Shown piece after piece: positions 20,258 through 28,002 of a stretch of DNA of 64,000 nucleotides; the stretch's first letter is position 1; each line of letters opens with the position of its first letter. A program made the translations under genes and the position numbers. The stretch comes from Sphingorhabdus sp. YGSMI21 (lineage in GTDB: Bacteria; Pseudomonadota; Alphaproteobacteria; Sphingomonadales; Sphingomonadaceae), in the NCBI RefSeq assembly GCF_002776575.1, contig NZ_CP022548.1, positions 3,549,001 through 3,613,000 of the forward strand, read 5' to 3'. Below the pieces are notes generated by a model. The model ran no database searches, was not told the origin of the DNA, and saw only the letters and a list, made by a program, of their open reading frames with translations.

Positions 20258-20578
20258 GGGAGAGACGCATCCAAATTCCTTCTTCTCCCGTGCGGGAGAA
20301 GGACCGCACTTGCCCTATTCCGTTCGCACCGAGCTTGTCGAAGTGCACCTATCGCCGTAAATTGTCCTTCGACAGGCTCAGGACGAACGGCAGCTCGCCA
20401 GAGTACTTCTCCCGTGCGGGAGAAGGATGCGAAGACTTGGCAGCTTGCTGCCCTAGTCGCAGCTGGATGAGGGCGTTCTGCGCCCCAGAGGACAGAACGC
20501 CCTCATCCAACGCCGCCTAGTTCGCTTCGCTCACAAGGCTCTGTATCCTTCTCCCTCACGGGAGAAGGACCGCCCGCT
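20258..20578. repeat. Cluster of palindromic repeats after the DUF11 block
   Basis: Gene-free 321 bases packed with palindromes. Three copies of a CTTCTCCCG...CGGGAGAAG unit lie at 20282-20301, 20406-20425 and 20547-20568. A long inverted pair, 20320-20390, is bounded by CCGTTCG and CGAACGG and carries GTCGAAG and CTTCGACAGGCTC. A perfect 16-bp stem GGATGAGGGCGTTCTG / CAGAACGCCCTCATCC spans 20465-20508. The last unit lies just downstream of the E2 stop codon. It looks like stacked REP-type elements of at least three kinds. Confidence 0.8.
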
Positions 20579-21898
20579 TCAGTCCGCGAACAGCAGCACC
20601 GGCGTTTCCAGCAGATGCTTGAGCGCCTGGACATAGCTGGCCGCGTCATAACCATCGACCACGCGGTGATCGCAGGAGATCGACAGGTTCATCAGCTTGC
20701 GCGCGTGGATTTCGCTGTCGATGATCATCGGCCGTTCGACAATCTTGTTCGGGCCGATAATCGCCACTTCGGGGCGGTTGATCACCGGCGTTGTCGCGAT
20801 GCCGCCGAGCGGACCGAGCGACGTGAGCGTGAGGGTCGAACCGGTCAGCTCTTTCGCGGTCGCCGTGCCGTCGCGCGCTGCCGCTGCCAGACGGGCGATT
20901 TCGGACGCCAGTTGCCAGACGTTCATATCCTGCGCGTTGCGCAGCACCGGCACCATCAGCCCCTGCCCGGTCTGGGTGGCCATGCCGAGATGGACCGCGC
21001 CATGGCGGGTCACGATCCCGGCCTCGTCGTCGTAAATCGCGTTGAGCATCGGAAATTGCGGCAGCGACTTGCAGATGGCGACAATCATCAGCGGCAACAT
21101 GGTCAGCTTCGGACGGTCGCCGCGATTGGCGTTCAGATCGGCGCGCATATCTTCCAGTTCGGTCATGTCGATTTCGTCGACATAGGAGAAATGCGGGATA
21201 TTCCGTTTCGATTCTGCCATATTTTGTGCGATTTTGCGTCGCATTCCGATGACTTTGATCACTTCATCGTCACGTTTTTGCACAGATCCGGCGGGACGAT
21301 AGCCCTGCCCCGATCCATAGTTCAGATAGGCGTCGAGATCGCTGTGCCGGATATGCTCGCCCTGCGCCTTGACCTCGCTGAGGTCGACGCCAAGATCGGC
21401 TGCCCGTTTGCGAACAGCGGGCGTGGCGAGCACTTTCTGGCCAGCATTTTCCGTCGAAGGATTGTCGGAAGCCACTGGAGCGGAAACGGGCTCCGCGACA
21501 TCGCCCTGCGCAGTTGGATTTGTGGAAGGTTCAGAATTTTCTCCTTTGTTATCAATAACTTGATTGACGTCCTTGACCGCAACATCTGATTTATCGGCGG
21601 CATCGGCAGCCGTACTGGATGCTTCCAATTCTTCCAATTTGTCAGCATCGATCTCGCCCTCGACTTCGATCTCGACCAGCATCGAACCGATCGCGATAAT
21701 GTCGCCTTCTTCACCGGCGATCGCGACAATCTTGCCCGAAACCGGCGCTTCCATCTCGACCGTCGCCTTGTCGGTCATGACATCGGCCAGCTGGTCATCC
21801 TCGGCCACGACATCGCCGATCTTGATATGCCATTTGACGATTTCCGCTTCGGCAATGCCCTCGCCGATATCAGGCAGATTGAATATATATTTGCTCAT
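20579..21898 (-). CDS. bkdB: 2-oxoacid dehydrogenase E2 component (branched-chain type)
   Basis: Dihydrolipoyl acyltransferase core of a branched-chain 2-oxoacid dehydrogenase, 439 residues. Order: lipoyl domain (residues 1-78, lipoylated lysine in MTDKATVEM), acidic Ser/Asp/Glu/Pro linker, E3-binding domain (ATPAVRKRAADLGVDL...IRHSDLDAYL), catalytic acyltransferase domain ending with the active-site motif CDHRVVDGYDAA. Its ATG overlaps the E1-beta stop by 4 bases. No E3 (lipoamide dehydrogenase) gene follows, so E3 must come from elsewhere. Branched-chain rather than pyruvate specificity is inferred from the E1a/E1b/E2 arrangement. Confidence 0.9.
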   Translation of the reverse strand: MSKYIFNLPDIGEGIAEAEIVKWHIKIGDVVAEDDQLADVMTDKATVEMEAPVSGKIVAIAGEEGDIIAIGSMLVEIEVEGEIDADKLEELEASSTAADAADKSDVAVKDVNQVIDNKGENSEPSTNPTAQGDVAEPVSAPVASDNPSTENAGQKVLATPAVRKRAADLGVDLSEVKAQGEHIRHSDLDAYLNYGSGQGYRPAGSVQKRDDEVIKVIGMRRKIAQNMAESKRNIPHFSYVDEIDMTELEDMRADLNANRGDRPKLTMLPLMIVAICKSLPQFPMLNAIYDDEAGIVTRHGAVHLGMATQTGQGLMVPVLRNAQDMNVWQLASEIARLAAAARDGTATAKELTGSTLTLTSLGPLGGIATTPVINRPEVAIIGPNKIVERPMIIDSEIHARKLMNLSISCDHRVVDGYDAASYVQALKHLLETPVLLFAD

Positions 21899-22917
21899 GA
21901 TTTCAAGTCCCTGACAATTTTTTCCAGCGCTTCACGGATCCGCACCGGTCCGGGGAAATAGGCCCATTCCAGGCTGTGCGGATAAGGCGTATCAAATCCG
22001 GTAACCCGCTCGATCGGCGCCTCCAGATGATAGAAACAGCGTTCCTGCACCAGCGCGGACAGCTCCGCGCCAAAGCCGCTGGTCCGCGTTGCCTCATGCA
22101 CGATCAGGCAGCGCCCGGTCTTCTTCACCGACTCCTCGATCGTCTCGATATCCACCGGTACAAGGGTCCGCAAATCAATGACTTCGGCGTTGATCTGGTG
22201 CTCCTCGACCACCGCCTTGCAGACATGAACCATCGTGCCATAGGCCAGAACCGTCACCGCATCGCCTTCGCGCACGATATTGGCCTTGCCCAGCGGCACG
22301 GTATAATGGCCCTCCGGCACTTCGGCCTCGGCAAATTTTGACCAGGGCGATACCGGATTGTCATAATAGCCGGTAAAAGGCCCGTTATAGATACGTTTCG
22401 GCTCAAAGAAGAGCACCGGATCATTATCCTCGATCGATGCAATCAGCAGGCCCTTGGCATCATAAGGCGTTGACGGAATGACGGTTTTCAACCCCGAAAC
22501 ATGGGTAAACATCGCTTCCGGCGACTGGCTGTGCGTCTGCCCGCCAAAGATACCGCCGCCGAAGGGCGAACGGACGGTCAAGGGCGCGGTAAACTCGCCG
22601 GCCGAGCGATAGCGCAGCCGCGCCGCTTCGGAGATCAGCTGGTCCATTCCGGGATAGATATAGTCGGCGAACTGGATTTCCGGCACCGGCCGCAGACCAT
22701 AAGCACACATGCCCACCGCCGCGCCGATAATCCCGCATTCGGATATCGGCGTATCGAAGCAGCGGGTCTTGCCGAACTTCTCCTGCAGGCCCGCTGTGGC
22801 GCGGAAAACCCCGCCAAAATAGCCGACATCCTCGCCCATGATCACGACATTGTCGTCGCGTTGCATCATTGTCTCGAGGCCGCTGTTGATAGCCTCTATC
22901 ATGTTCATGACGGCCAT
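21895..22917 (-). CDS. bkdA2: 2-oxoacid dehydrogenase E1 component, beta subunit
   Basis: Transketolase-like beta subunit, 340 residues, pairing with the alpha subunit encoded upstream. Family segments: MNMIEAINSGLETMMQRDD at the N-terminus, VIMGEDVGYFGGVFRAT, CFDTPISECGIIGAAVGM and the FADYIYPGMDQLISEAARLRY segment. The C-terminal domain has RCLIVHEATRTSGFGAEL. It overlaps the alpha gene by 13 bases and the E2 gene by 4, so stoichiometric expression through translational coupling is likely. It supports valine, leucine and isoleucine breakdown. Confidence 0.92.
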   Translation of the reverse strand: MAVMNMIEAINSGLETMMQRDDNVVIMGEDVGYFGGVFRATAGLQEKFGKTRCFDTPISECGIIGAAVGMCAYGLRPVPEIQFADYIYPGMDQLISEAARLRYRSAGEFTAPLTVRSPFGGGIFGGQTHSQSPEAMFTHVSGLKTVIPSTPYDAKGLLIASIEDNDPVLFFEPKRIYNGPFTGYYDNPVSPWSKFAEAEVPEGHYTVPLGKANIVREGDAVTVLAYGTMVHVCKAVVEEHQINAEVIDLRTLVPVDIETIEESVKKTGRCLIVHEATRTSGFGAELSALVQERCFYHLEAPIERVTGFDTPYPHSLEWAYFPGPVRIREALEKIVRDLKS

Positions 22918-24179
22918 TTGATTTCCCGTTCCTTATTGGCCTGTTCGGCTTGTTCCTTGAGGTGCCAGGGCATTTCTTCGAACACGTCCTGGAACATGGT
23001 TTCGAACGGCTGGTGCAGACCGTGGCCCAATATGCCGTTTTTGGCGGCTTCCTTGACCGTCTCCTTGACCGCTTCCAGACATTCGGCATCCAGAGCTTCC
23101 TGCTGCTCCTCGCTCCACACACCGCGCCGGATCAGGTGCCGCTTGAGCCGCATGATCGGGTCGCCGAGCGGCCATTCTTCGCGCTCCTGCGCGCTGCGAT
23201 AGGCGGTCGGGTCATCGGACGTGCTATGCGCTTCGGCGCGATAGGTGAAATGCTCGATCAGGGTCGGACCCTGGTTGGTCCGCGCCCGTTCTGCGGCCCA
23301 GCTTGTCGCGGCATAGACAGCCAGCGGATCATTGCCGTCGACCCGCAATGCAGCGATCCCATAGCCGGCACCGCGCGCCGCAAAGGTGGTCCGCTCTGCC
23401 CCGGCAAAGCCGGAGAAGGACGAGATCGCCCACTGGTTGTTGACCACATTCATGATCACCGGCGCGTTATAGACCGCGGCAAAGGTCATCGCCGCGTGAA
23501 AATCGCCTTCGGCGGTCGATCCCTCGCCGCACCAGGCAGCGGCAATCCGGCTGTCACCCTTGCTCGCGCTGGCCATCGCCCAGCCCACGGCTTGCGGATA
23601 TTGGGTGGTCAGATTCCCCGATACGGTGAAGAAGTTCAGCTCACTCGAACTATACATGATCGGCAGCTGACGGCCTTTCAGCTTGTCCGCCTTGTTCGAA
23701 AATATCTGATTGACCATCTCGATCATCGGATAGCCCCGGACGAACAATATGCCCTGCTGGCGATAGCTCGGAAAGCACATGTCATCGCCGTGCAATGCCA
23801 TGGCGGCGGCAACCGATGTCGCCTCTTCTCCCGTACATTTCATATAGAAGCTGGTTTTGCCCTGTCGCTGCTGACGGTGCAGCCGGTCATCAAAGGTGCG
23901 CACCTGCACCATCGTGCGGAGCATCTTGAGCAATATCTCATCATCAAGCTTTGGATCCCACGGACCGACAGCCTTGTGATCGTCATCGAGAACGCGGACC
24001 ATGTCATAGACCATGTCCTGCATGTCCTTGGGCGCGGTGTTGATGTCCGGACGCCTCTGCGCGCCGGCTTCAGGAATCTGAAGATCGCTGTAATCGACCG
24101 TATCACCGGGGCGAAATTTCGGTTCGGGTATGTGTAAAGTCAGCGGCGGCAAATTGCTTTTGGTATTTTCGTCAGCCAT
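22905..24179 (-). CDS. bkdA1: 2-oxoacid dehydrogenase E1 component, alpha subunit
   Basis: Thiamine-diphosphate subunit that decarboxylates the 2-oxoacid, 424 residues. The TPP motif is GEGSTAEGDFHAAMTFA...VNNQWAIS. The phosphorylation-loop-like region reads RAEAHSTSDDPTAYR, as in E1-alpha of branched-chain complexes. The ATG at 24179 is used; the frame continues nine codons upstream without family sequence. It heads the E1a-E1b-E2 operon, with a 111-base gap back to thyA on the same strand. Confidence 0.92.
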   Translation of the reverse strand: MADENTKSNLPPLTLHIPEPKFRPGDTVDYSDLQIPEAGAQRRPDINTAPKDMQDMVYDMVRVLDDDHKAVGPWDPKLDDEILLKMLRTMVQVRTFDDRLHRQQRQGKTSFYMKCTGEEATSVAAAMALHGDDMCFPSYRQQGILFVRGYPMIEMVNQIFSNKADKLKGRQLPIMYSSSELNFFTVSGNLTTQYPQAVGWAMASASKGDSRIAAAWCGEGSTAEGDFHAAMTFAAVYNAPVIMNVVNNQWAISSFSGFAGAERTTFAARGAGYGIAALRVDGNDPLAVYAATSWAAERARTNQGPTLIEHFTYRAEAHSTSDDPTAYRSAQEREEWPLGDPIMRLKRHLIRRGVWSEEQQEALDAECLEAVKETVKEAAKNGILGHGLHQPFETMFQDVFEEMPWHLKEQAEQANKEREIKWPS

Positions 24180-24290
24180 CAGGCCTCTCCAACAAGAATC
24201 GCGCAATTGTTGCGCTGCAATATTCGTTCAACTAGCTGTTACAATATTACAAAACCGAATTTAGGTCAATCTCCCTGCCCTTTTGATTGA

Positions 24291-25223
24291 TCAGACCGCT
24301 ACAGGCGCGGAAATATGCGCCTGGGGACTGTAATCCAGCACCTCGAAATCCCCAATTTCATAATCGAAAATCGAATCGGGTTTGCGAAGGATTTTCAGTT
24401 TGGGAGCGCCGGAAGGCTCCCGCGATATCTGTTCCTCCACCAGATCAGCATGATTGAGATAGAGATGCACATCGCCGCCATTCCAGATCAGCTCGCCCGG
24501 CTCCAGATCGCACTGCTGCGCAATCATCCGGATCAGCAGCGCGGCAGAAAAGACATTGAACGCAAAGCCCAAACCGAGATCGCAACTGCGCTGATAGAGC
24601 AGCCCCGACAATTTTCCTCCCGAGACATAGAATTGATAGGTCTTGTGACAGGGCGGCAAAGCCATCTGGTCCAGCTCGGCCACATTCCAGCCTGTAAAAA
24701 TATGGCGCCGGGAGCCGGGATTATTCCTGATGCCGTCAATCAGGGCTTCAATCTGGTTGAACCCTTTCTTCTCCCGACGATACAGGCCCTCGCCCGCCGG
24801 TGTATAGCGCGGCCAGTCGACCCATTGCTTCCCATAGACGGGGCCCAGGTCGCCCCATTTTGCGGCAAAGCCATCATCCTCGATGATCCGCTGTTCAAAG
24901 GCGTCGCGGTCCAGCAGCTCGCCGGTTTCCTTGCGATATTTGTCGAGCGGCCAGTCGGTCCAGATATGCACTTTCTGCTTCACCAGTTCGCGGATATTCG
25001 TGTCCCCGGTCAGGAACCACAGCATTTCGCGTGCTGCCGTCTTCCAGAACACCCGCTTGGTCGTGAGCAAAGGAATGGCATCGTCTGCTAGATCGAAACG
25101 CATCGTCACACCGAAAATGGCCCGGGTGCCGACACCAGTGCGATCGACACGTTCATCGCCCTGCGTCCAGATCTGCCGCATCAGGTCAAGATATTGCTGC
25201 TCATAATGCTGTCCGGGAATCAA
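24291..25223 (-). CDS. thyA: Thymidylate synthase
   Basis: Makes dTMP from dUMP with methylene-THF. The catalytic cysteine is in LPPCHKTYQFYV, the dUMP-binding segment in QRSCDLGLGFAFNV, and DRTGVGTRAIFG lies near the N-terminus. About 50 extra residues between the folate loop and WGDLGPVYGKQW make it longer than the E. coli enzyme, a known variant. No ATG precedes the conserved QQYLDLM segment. TTG at 25223 (GGAG nine bases upstream) is used; TTG at 25253 is the alternative. Confidence 0.93.
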   Translation of the reverse strand: MIPGQHYEQQYLDLMRQIWTQGDERVDRTGVGTRAIFGVTMRFDLADDAIPLLTTKRVFWKTAAREMLWFLTGDTNIRELVKQKVHIWTDWPLDKYRKETGELLDRDAFEQRIIEDDGFAAKWGDLGPVYGKQWVDWPRYTPAGEGLYRREKKGFNQIEALIDGIRNNPGSRRHIFTGWNVAELDQMALPPCHKTYQFYVSGGKLSGLLYQRSCDLGLGFAFNVFSAALLIRMIAQQCDLEPGELIWNGGDVHLYLNHADLVEEQISREPSGAPKLKILRKPDSIFDYEIGDFEVLDYSPQAHISAPVAV

Positions 25224-25409
25224 ACCATCACACTCCAACCAAGGTTCCGGCAAACGGTAGACCGCTCAAGCGATATCCTCAACCCAATCCGGCGGGAGAG
25301 ATCAAACAGATAAAGTTTTGCCAGACCGGGCGCCGATGGCTTGAACCGCAAATCATACTGGCATATAATCTGCCCATTGCATCCCTTGCGTCAGGAAAAG
25401 CAATCGGAT

Positions 25410-25486
25410 CGGGAAGTAGCTCAGCCTGGTAGAGTACTGCCTTCGGGAGGCAGGGGCCGGAGGTTCGAATCCTCTCTTCCCGACCA
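25410..25486 (+). tRNA. tRNA-Pro (CGG)
   Basis: 77-base cloverleaf with encoded CCA. The acceptor starts CGGGAAG and ends CTTCCCG-A-CCA. The D-arm is AGCTCAGCCTGGTAGAG. The anticodon stem CTGCC/GGCAG surrounds TTCGGGA, giving anticodon CGG at 25444-25446. The T-arm is GGAGGTTCGAATCCTC. It stands alone, divergent from thyA. Confidence 0.96.
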
Positions 25487-25789
25487 TCGATTTCTCAAAC
25501 ATGCTTCCAAATCTTCCAATAAATCGCGTCATCTGCTTGCCGTGAATAGCTTTTCTGCTCTTGAACCGTTCAATCGAACGAGAATGATTTTGGCTGGATT
25601 TCTGCGGACATGTTCGCCCTTGTCCCGGTGCGCAGGTGCCGGATCCTTTGAAACAGCGAGGCCTTTTCATCCCTCGGCCATCGGCTGAGAGGCCGCCTGA
25701 TAGGGGCAATGACGGACAGAAAAGCGAAAAATGATCCGATAAATAGACGTTAACCTTATCTTGATCATCGCCCTGTAGTGCCTTCAATC
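25487..25789. other. Gene-free stretch upstream of the DSF-locus regulator
   Basis: About 300 bases between tRNA-Pro and the REC-PAS-GGDEF-EAL gene. Open frames crossing it have no coding character and one reads through the tRNA. It must hold the promoter for the regulator/RpfC pair, but I cannot point to a convincing promoter, operator or terminator. Confidence 0.4.
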
Positions 25790-27949
25790 ATGAGCACGCG
25801 TGTTTTAATAGTCGATGACCGGCCTACCAATCTGCGGATCTACGCCCAGTTTGTGACGCTGATGGGGGAAAAATATTCCGCCGTCACCTATGCTGATCCT
25901 GTGGAAGCGCTGGATTGGCTGCGCGACAACAAGGCGGATCTGATGGTGGTGGATTACCGGATGCCGCAAATGAACGGCGCGGAATTCATCCGCAAGGTCA
26001 GGCTGATGCCTGGCGCTAATGAAATTCCAGCGATCGTCATTACAGCGCATCAGGATCGCGAATGCCGGCTTGCCGCACTGGACGCTGGCGCCACCGACTT
26101 TTTGCAGAGCCCGGTTTCGCATGTCGAATTCTGTAGCCGTGCCTTGTCCCTGCTGACCAAAAGCAAGAAAAGCGTGACCCTGCGCAAGCGCGCCTCGGAA
26201 ATCGGCCGGAAGCACGCAGCCTTTGGCGCGGCGGCCTCGAACGAAGGTCCGTCAGGCAAAAGCATGCTCGAGCAAATCATCGACACGATCCCGATCATGA
26301 TCAATGCGACCGACCGGTCGGGAAAATGCCTGTTCACCAACGCCTATCAGTCCGCCCTGTTTGACAAGGACCCGGACGAGATGGTCGGCACCGATTTTGC
26401 CAATAATTTCGAGCCGACCCTGGCAGCAAATACGCGCAGACGGGATGCGATGGTGCTGAAATCGAGCCTGGCCATTCCGCATTTCGAAGAGAAAATCACC
26501 AGCGACGGTGTCGATCTGATTTTCCATTGCAACAAGTCGCCGCTACTCAATCACAAAGGCGAGACGATCGGCGTGCTGACAACAGCGGTCGATATCACTG
26601 CCCGGAAGTTCGCCGAGGAACATAGAACGCATCTCGCACTGCACGACATGCTGACCGGCCTGCCCAATCGCGTGCTGCTCGCCGAGAATGTCAAATCGAC
26701 CATCGCCAATTGCAAGAAAGCCGATAGCCAGGCTGCGCTTTTGCTGCTCGATCTGGACCGGTTCAAGATCATCAATGACACCCGCGGCCATCACAGCGGC
26801 GACGCGCTGTTGCGCGAGGTCGCCGAACGCATTTCCAAGGTCATTGGCCCCGAGGATTTTGCCGCCCGCATCGGCGGGGACGAATTTGCGATCATTTTGA
26901 ACAAATTCGAGAATATCGACTCGATCAATTCGCGCTGTTCCAAAATATTGAAATCAATCAGCGAGCCCTATGCCATCAGCGGTGTGGGTCAGGTGATCAG
27001 CGCGTCAATCGGCGTCAGCCTGATCCCGAACGACGGCGATGAATATGAGGAAGTTCTCCGCATGGCCGATCTCGCCATGTATGACGCCAAGGCCAATGGC
27101 CGCAACTGCTACCGGTTCTTCTCGGAAGACATGAACGAGATTGCCCAGGCCGATGCCGCGCTGGAAAACGAGCTTCGCGACGCGTTTAACGAAAATCAGT
27201 TCGCGCTCGAATATCAGCCGATTGTCGATGCAAAAACACTCGAATATGTTGGCCTGGAAGCGCTTATCAGATGGGATCATCCACGCCGCGGCCGCCTGTT
27301 GCCGATCCAGTTCATCCGGGTCGCAGATGAAAGCGGACTCATGGACATTCTCGGCCGCTGGGTCATGGGTGAAGTTTGCCGGGAAATAAAATCCTACGCC
27401 GACCGCGGTATTGATCTGCCACGCGTCGCGATCAACGTATCCCCGCGCCAGTTCCAGAACCAGAATCTCTGCCAGGAACTGCTCGCCAATATCGAAGCCA
27501 ATGGCATCGAACCATCAAAAATCACGATCGAGATTACCGAAGAATTGCTGATCGACAATAATGAGCAGGTCAGAGCCACGCTCCAGCAGATTCGCAACAG
27601 CGGTGTCGGCATATCCATCGACGATTTCGGAACCGGCTATTCCTCGCTGCAATATCTCAGGGATCTGCCCGCCAATTGCCTGAAAATTGATCGCACGTTC
27701 ATTTCCCGGATCGAACATAGCCCGGCCGATCGCGCGATTATCGGCACCATTGCGCATCTGGCGCATGCACTGGACATGCGGGTGGTTGCCGAAGGCGTCG
27801 AAAATGACGCGCAGCTGGATTTGCTCCGCGTTTCCGGTTGCGACGAAATCCAGGGTTTCAAGATCGCGCGTCCGCAACGGGCCGAGGATCTCGGAAAATT
27901 ATTTGACGGCCGAAAAAATAATCCCGCCAGTCGTGCGGTAGAAGGCTAA
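25790..27949 (+). CDS. Response regulator with PAS, GGDEF and EAL domains
   Basis: 719 residues. Domain order: receiver (1-120, phospho-acceptor D55 in MVVDYRMPQMNG), PAS (about 160-275), GGDEF (motif RIGGDEFAII near residue 362) and EAL (GLEALIRW near 490, with DDFGTGYSSL and KIDRTFI). Both cyclic-di-GMP motifs are intact, so it could make or break the messenger. The receiver lacks the usual lysine: the segment reads DFLQSPVS, with serine at 107. The ATG at 25790 is chosen over an upstream GTG. It is immediately followed by an RpfC-like kinase and is its likely phosphorelay target, taking the place of RpfG in the Xanthomonas system. Confidence 0.93.
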   Translation: MSTRVLIVDDRPTNLRIYAQFVTLMGEKYSAVTYADPVEALDWLRDNKADLMVVDYRMPQMNGAEFIRKVRLMPGANEIPAIVITAHQDRECRLAALDAGATDFLQSPVSHVEFCSRALSLLTKSKKSVTLRKRASEIGRKHAAFGAAASNEGPSGKSMLEQIIDTIPIMINATDRSGKCLFTNAYQSALFDKDPDEMVGTDFANNFEPTLAANTRRRDAMVLKSSLAIPHFEEKITSDGVDLIFHCNKSPLLNHKGETIGVLTTAVDITARKFAEEHRTHLALHDMLTGLPNRVLLAENVKSTIANCKKADSQAALLLLDLDRFKIINDTRGHHSGDALLREVAERISKVIGPEDFAARIGGDEFAIILNKFENIDSINSRCSKILKSISEPYAISGVGQVISASIGVSLIPNDGDEYEEVLRMADLAMYDAKANGRNCYRFFSEDMNEIAQADAALENELRDAFNENQFALEYQPIVDAKTLEYVGLEALIRWDHPRRGRLLPIQFIRVADESGLMDILGRWVMGEVCREIKSYADRGIDLPRVAINVSPRQFQNQNLCQELLANIEANGIEPSKITIEITEELLIDNNEQVRATLQQIRNSGVGISIDDFGTGYSSLQYLRDLPANCLKIDRTFISRIEHSPADRAIIGTIAHLAHALDMRVVAEGVENDAQLDLLRVSGCDEIQGFKIARPQRAEDLGKLFDGRKNNPASRAVEG

Positions 27950-28002
27950 TCCACTTGCTGTCCGCCACATCAAAAGCGCCGGCACGGTCGCACAGGCATC
28001 AC

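Noticed and set aside
25341..25688. A plus-strand ORF of 115 codons.
   Set aside because: It reads through tRNA-Pro and has no ribosome-binding site.
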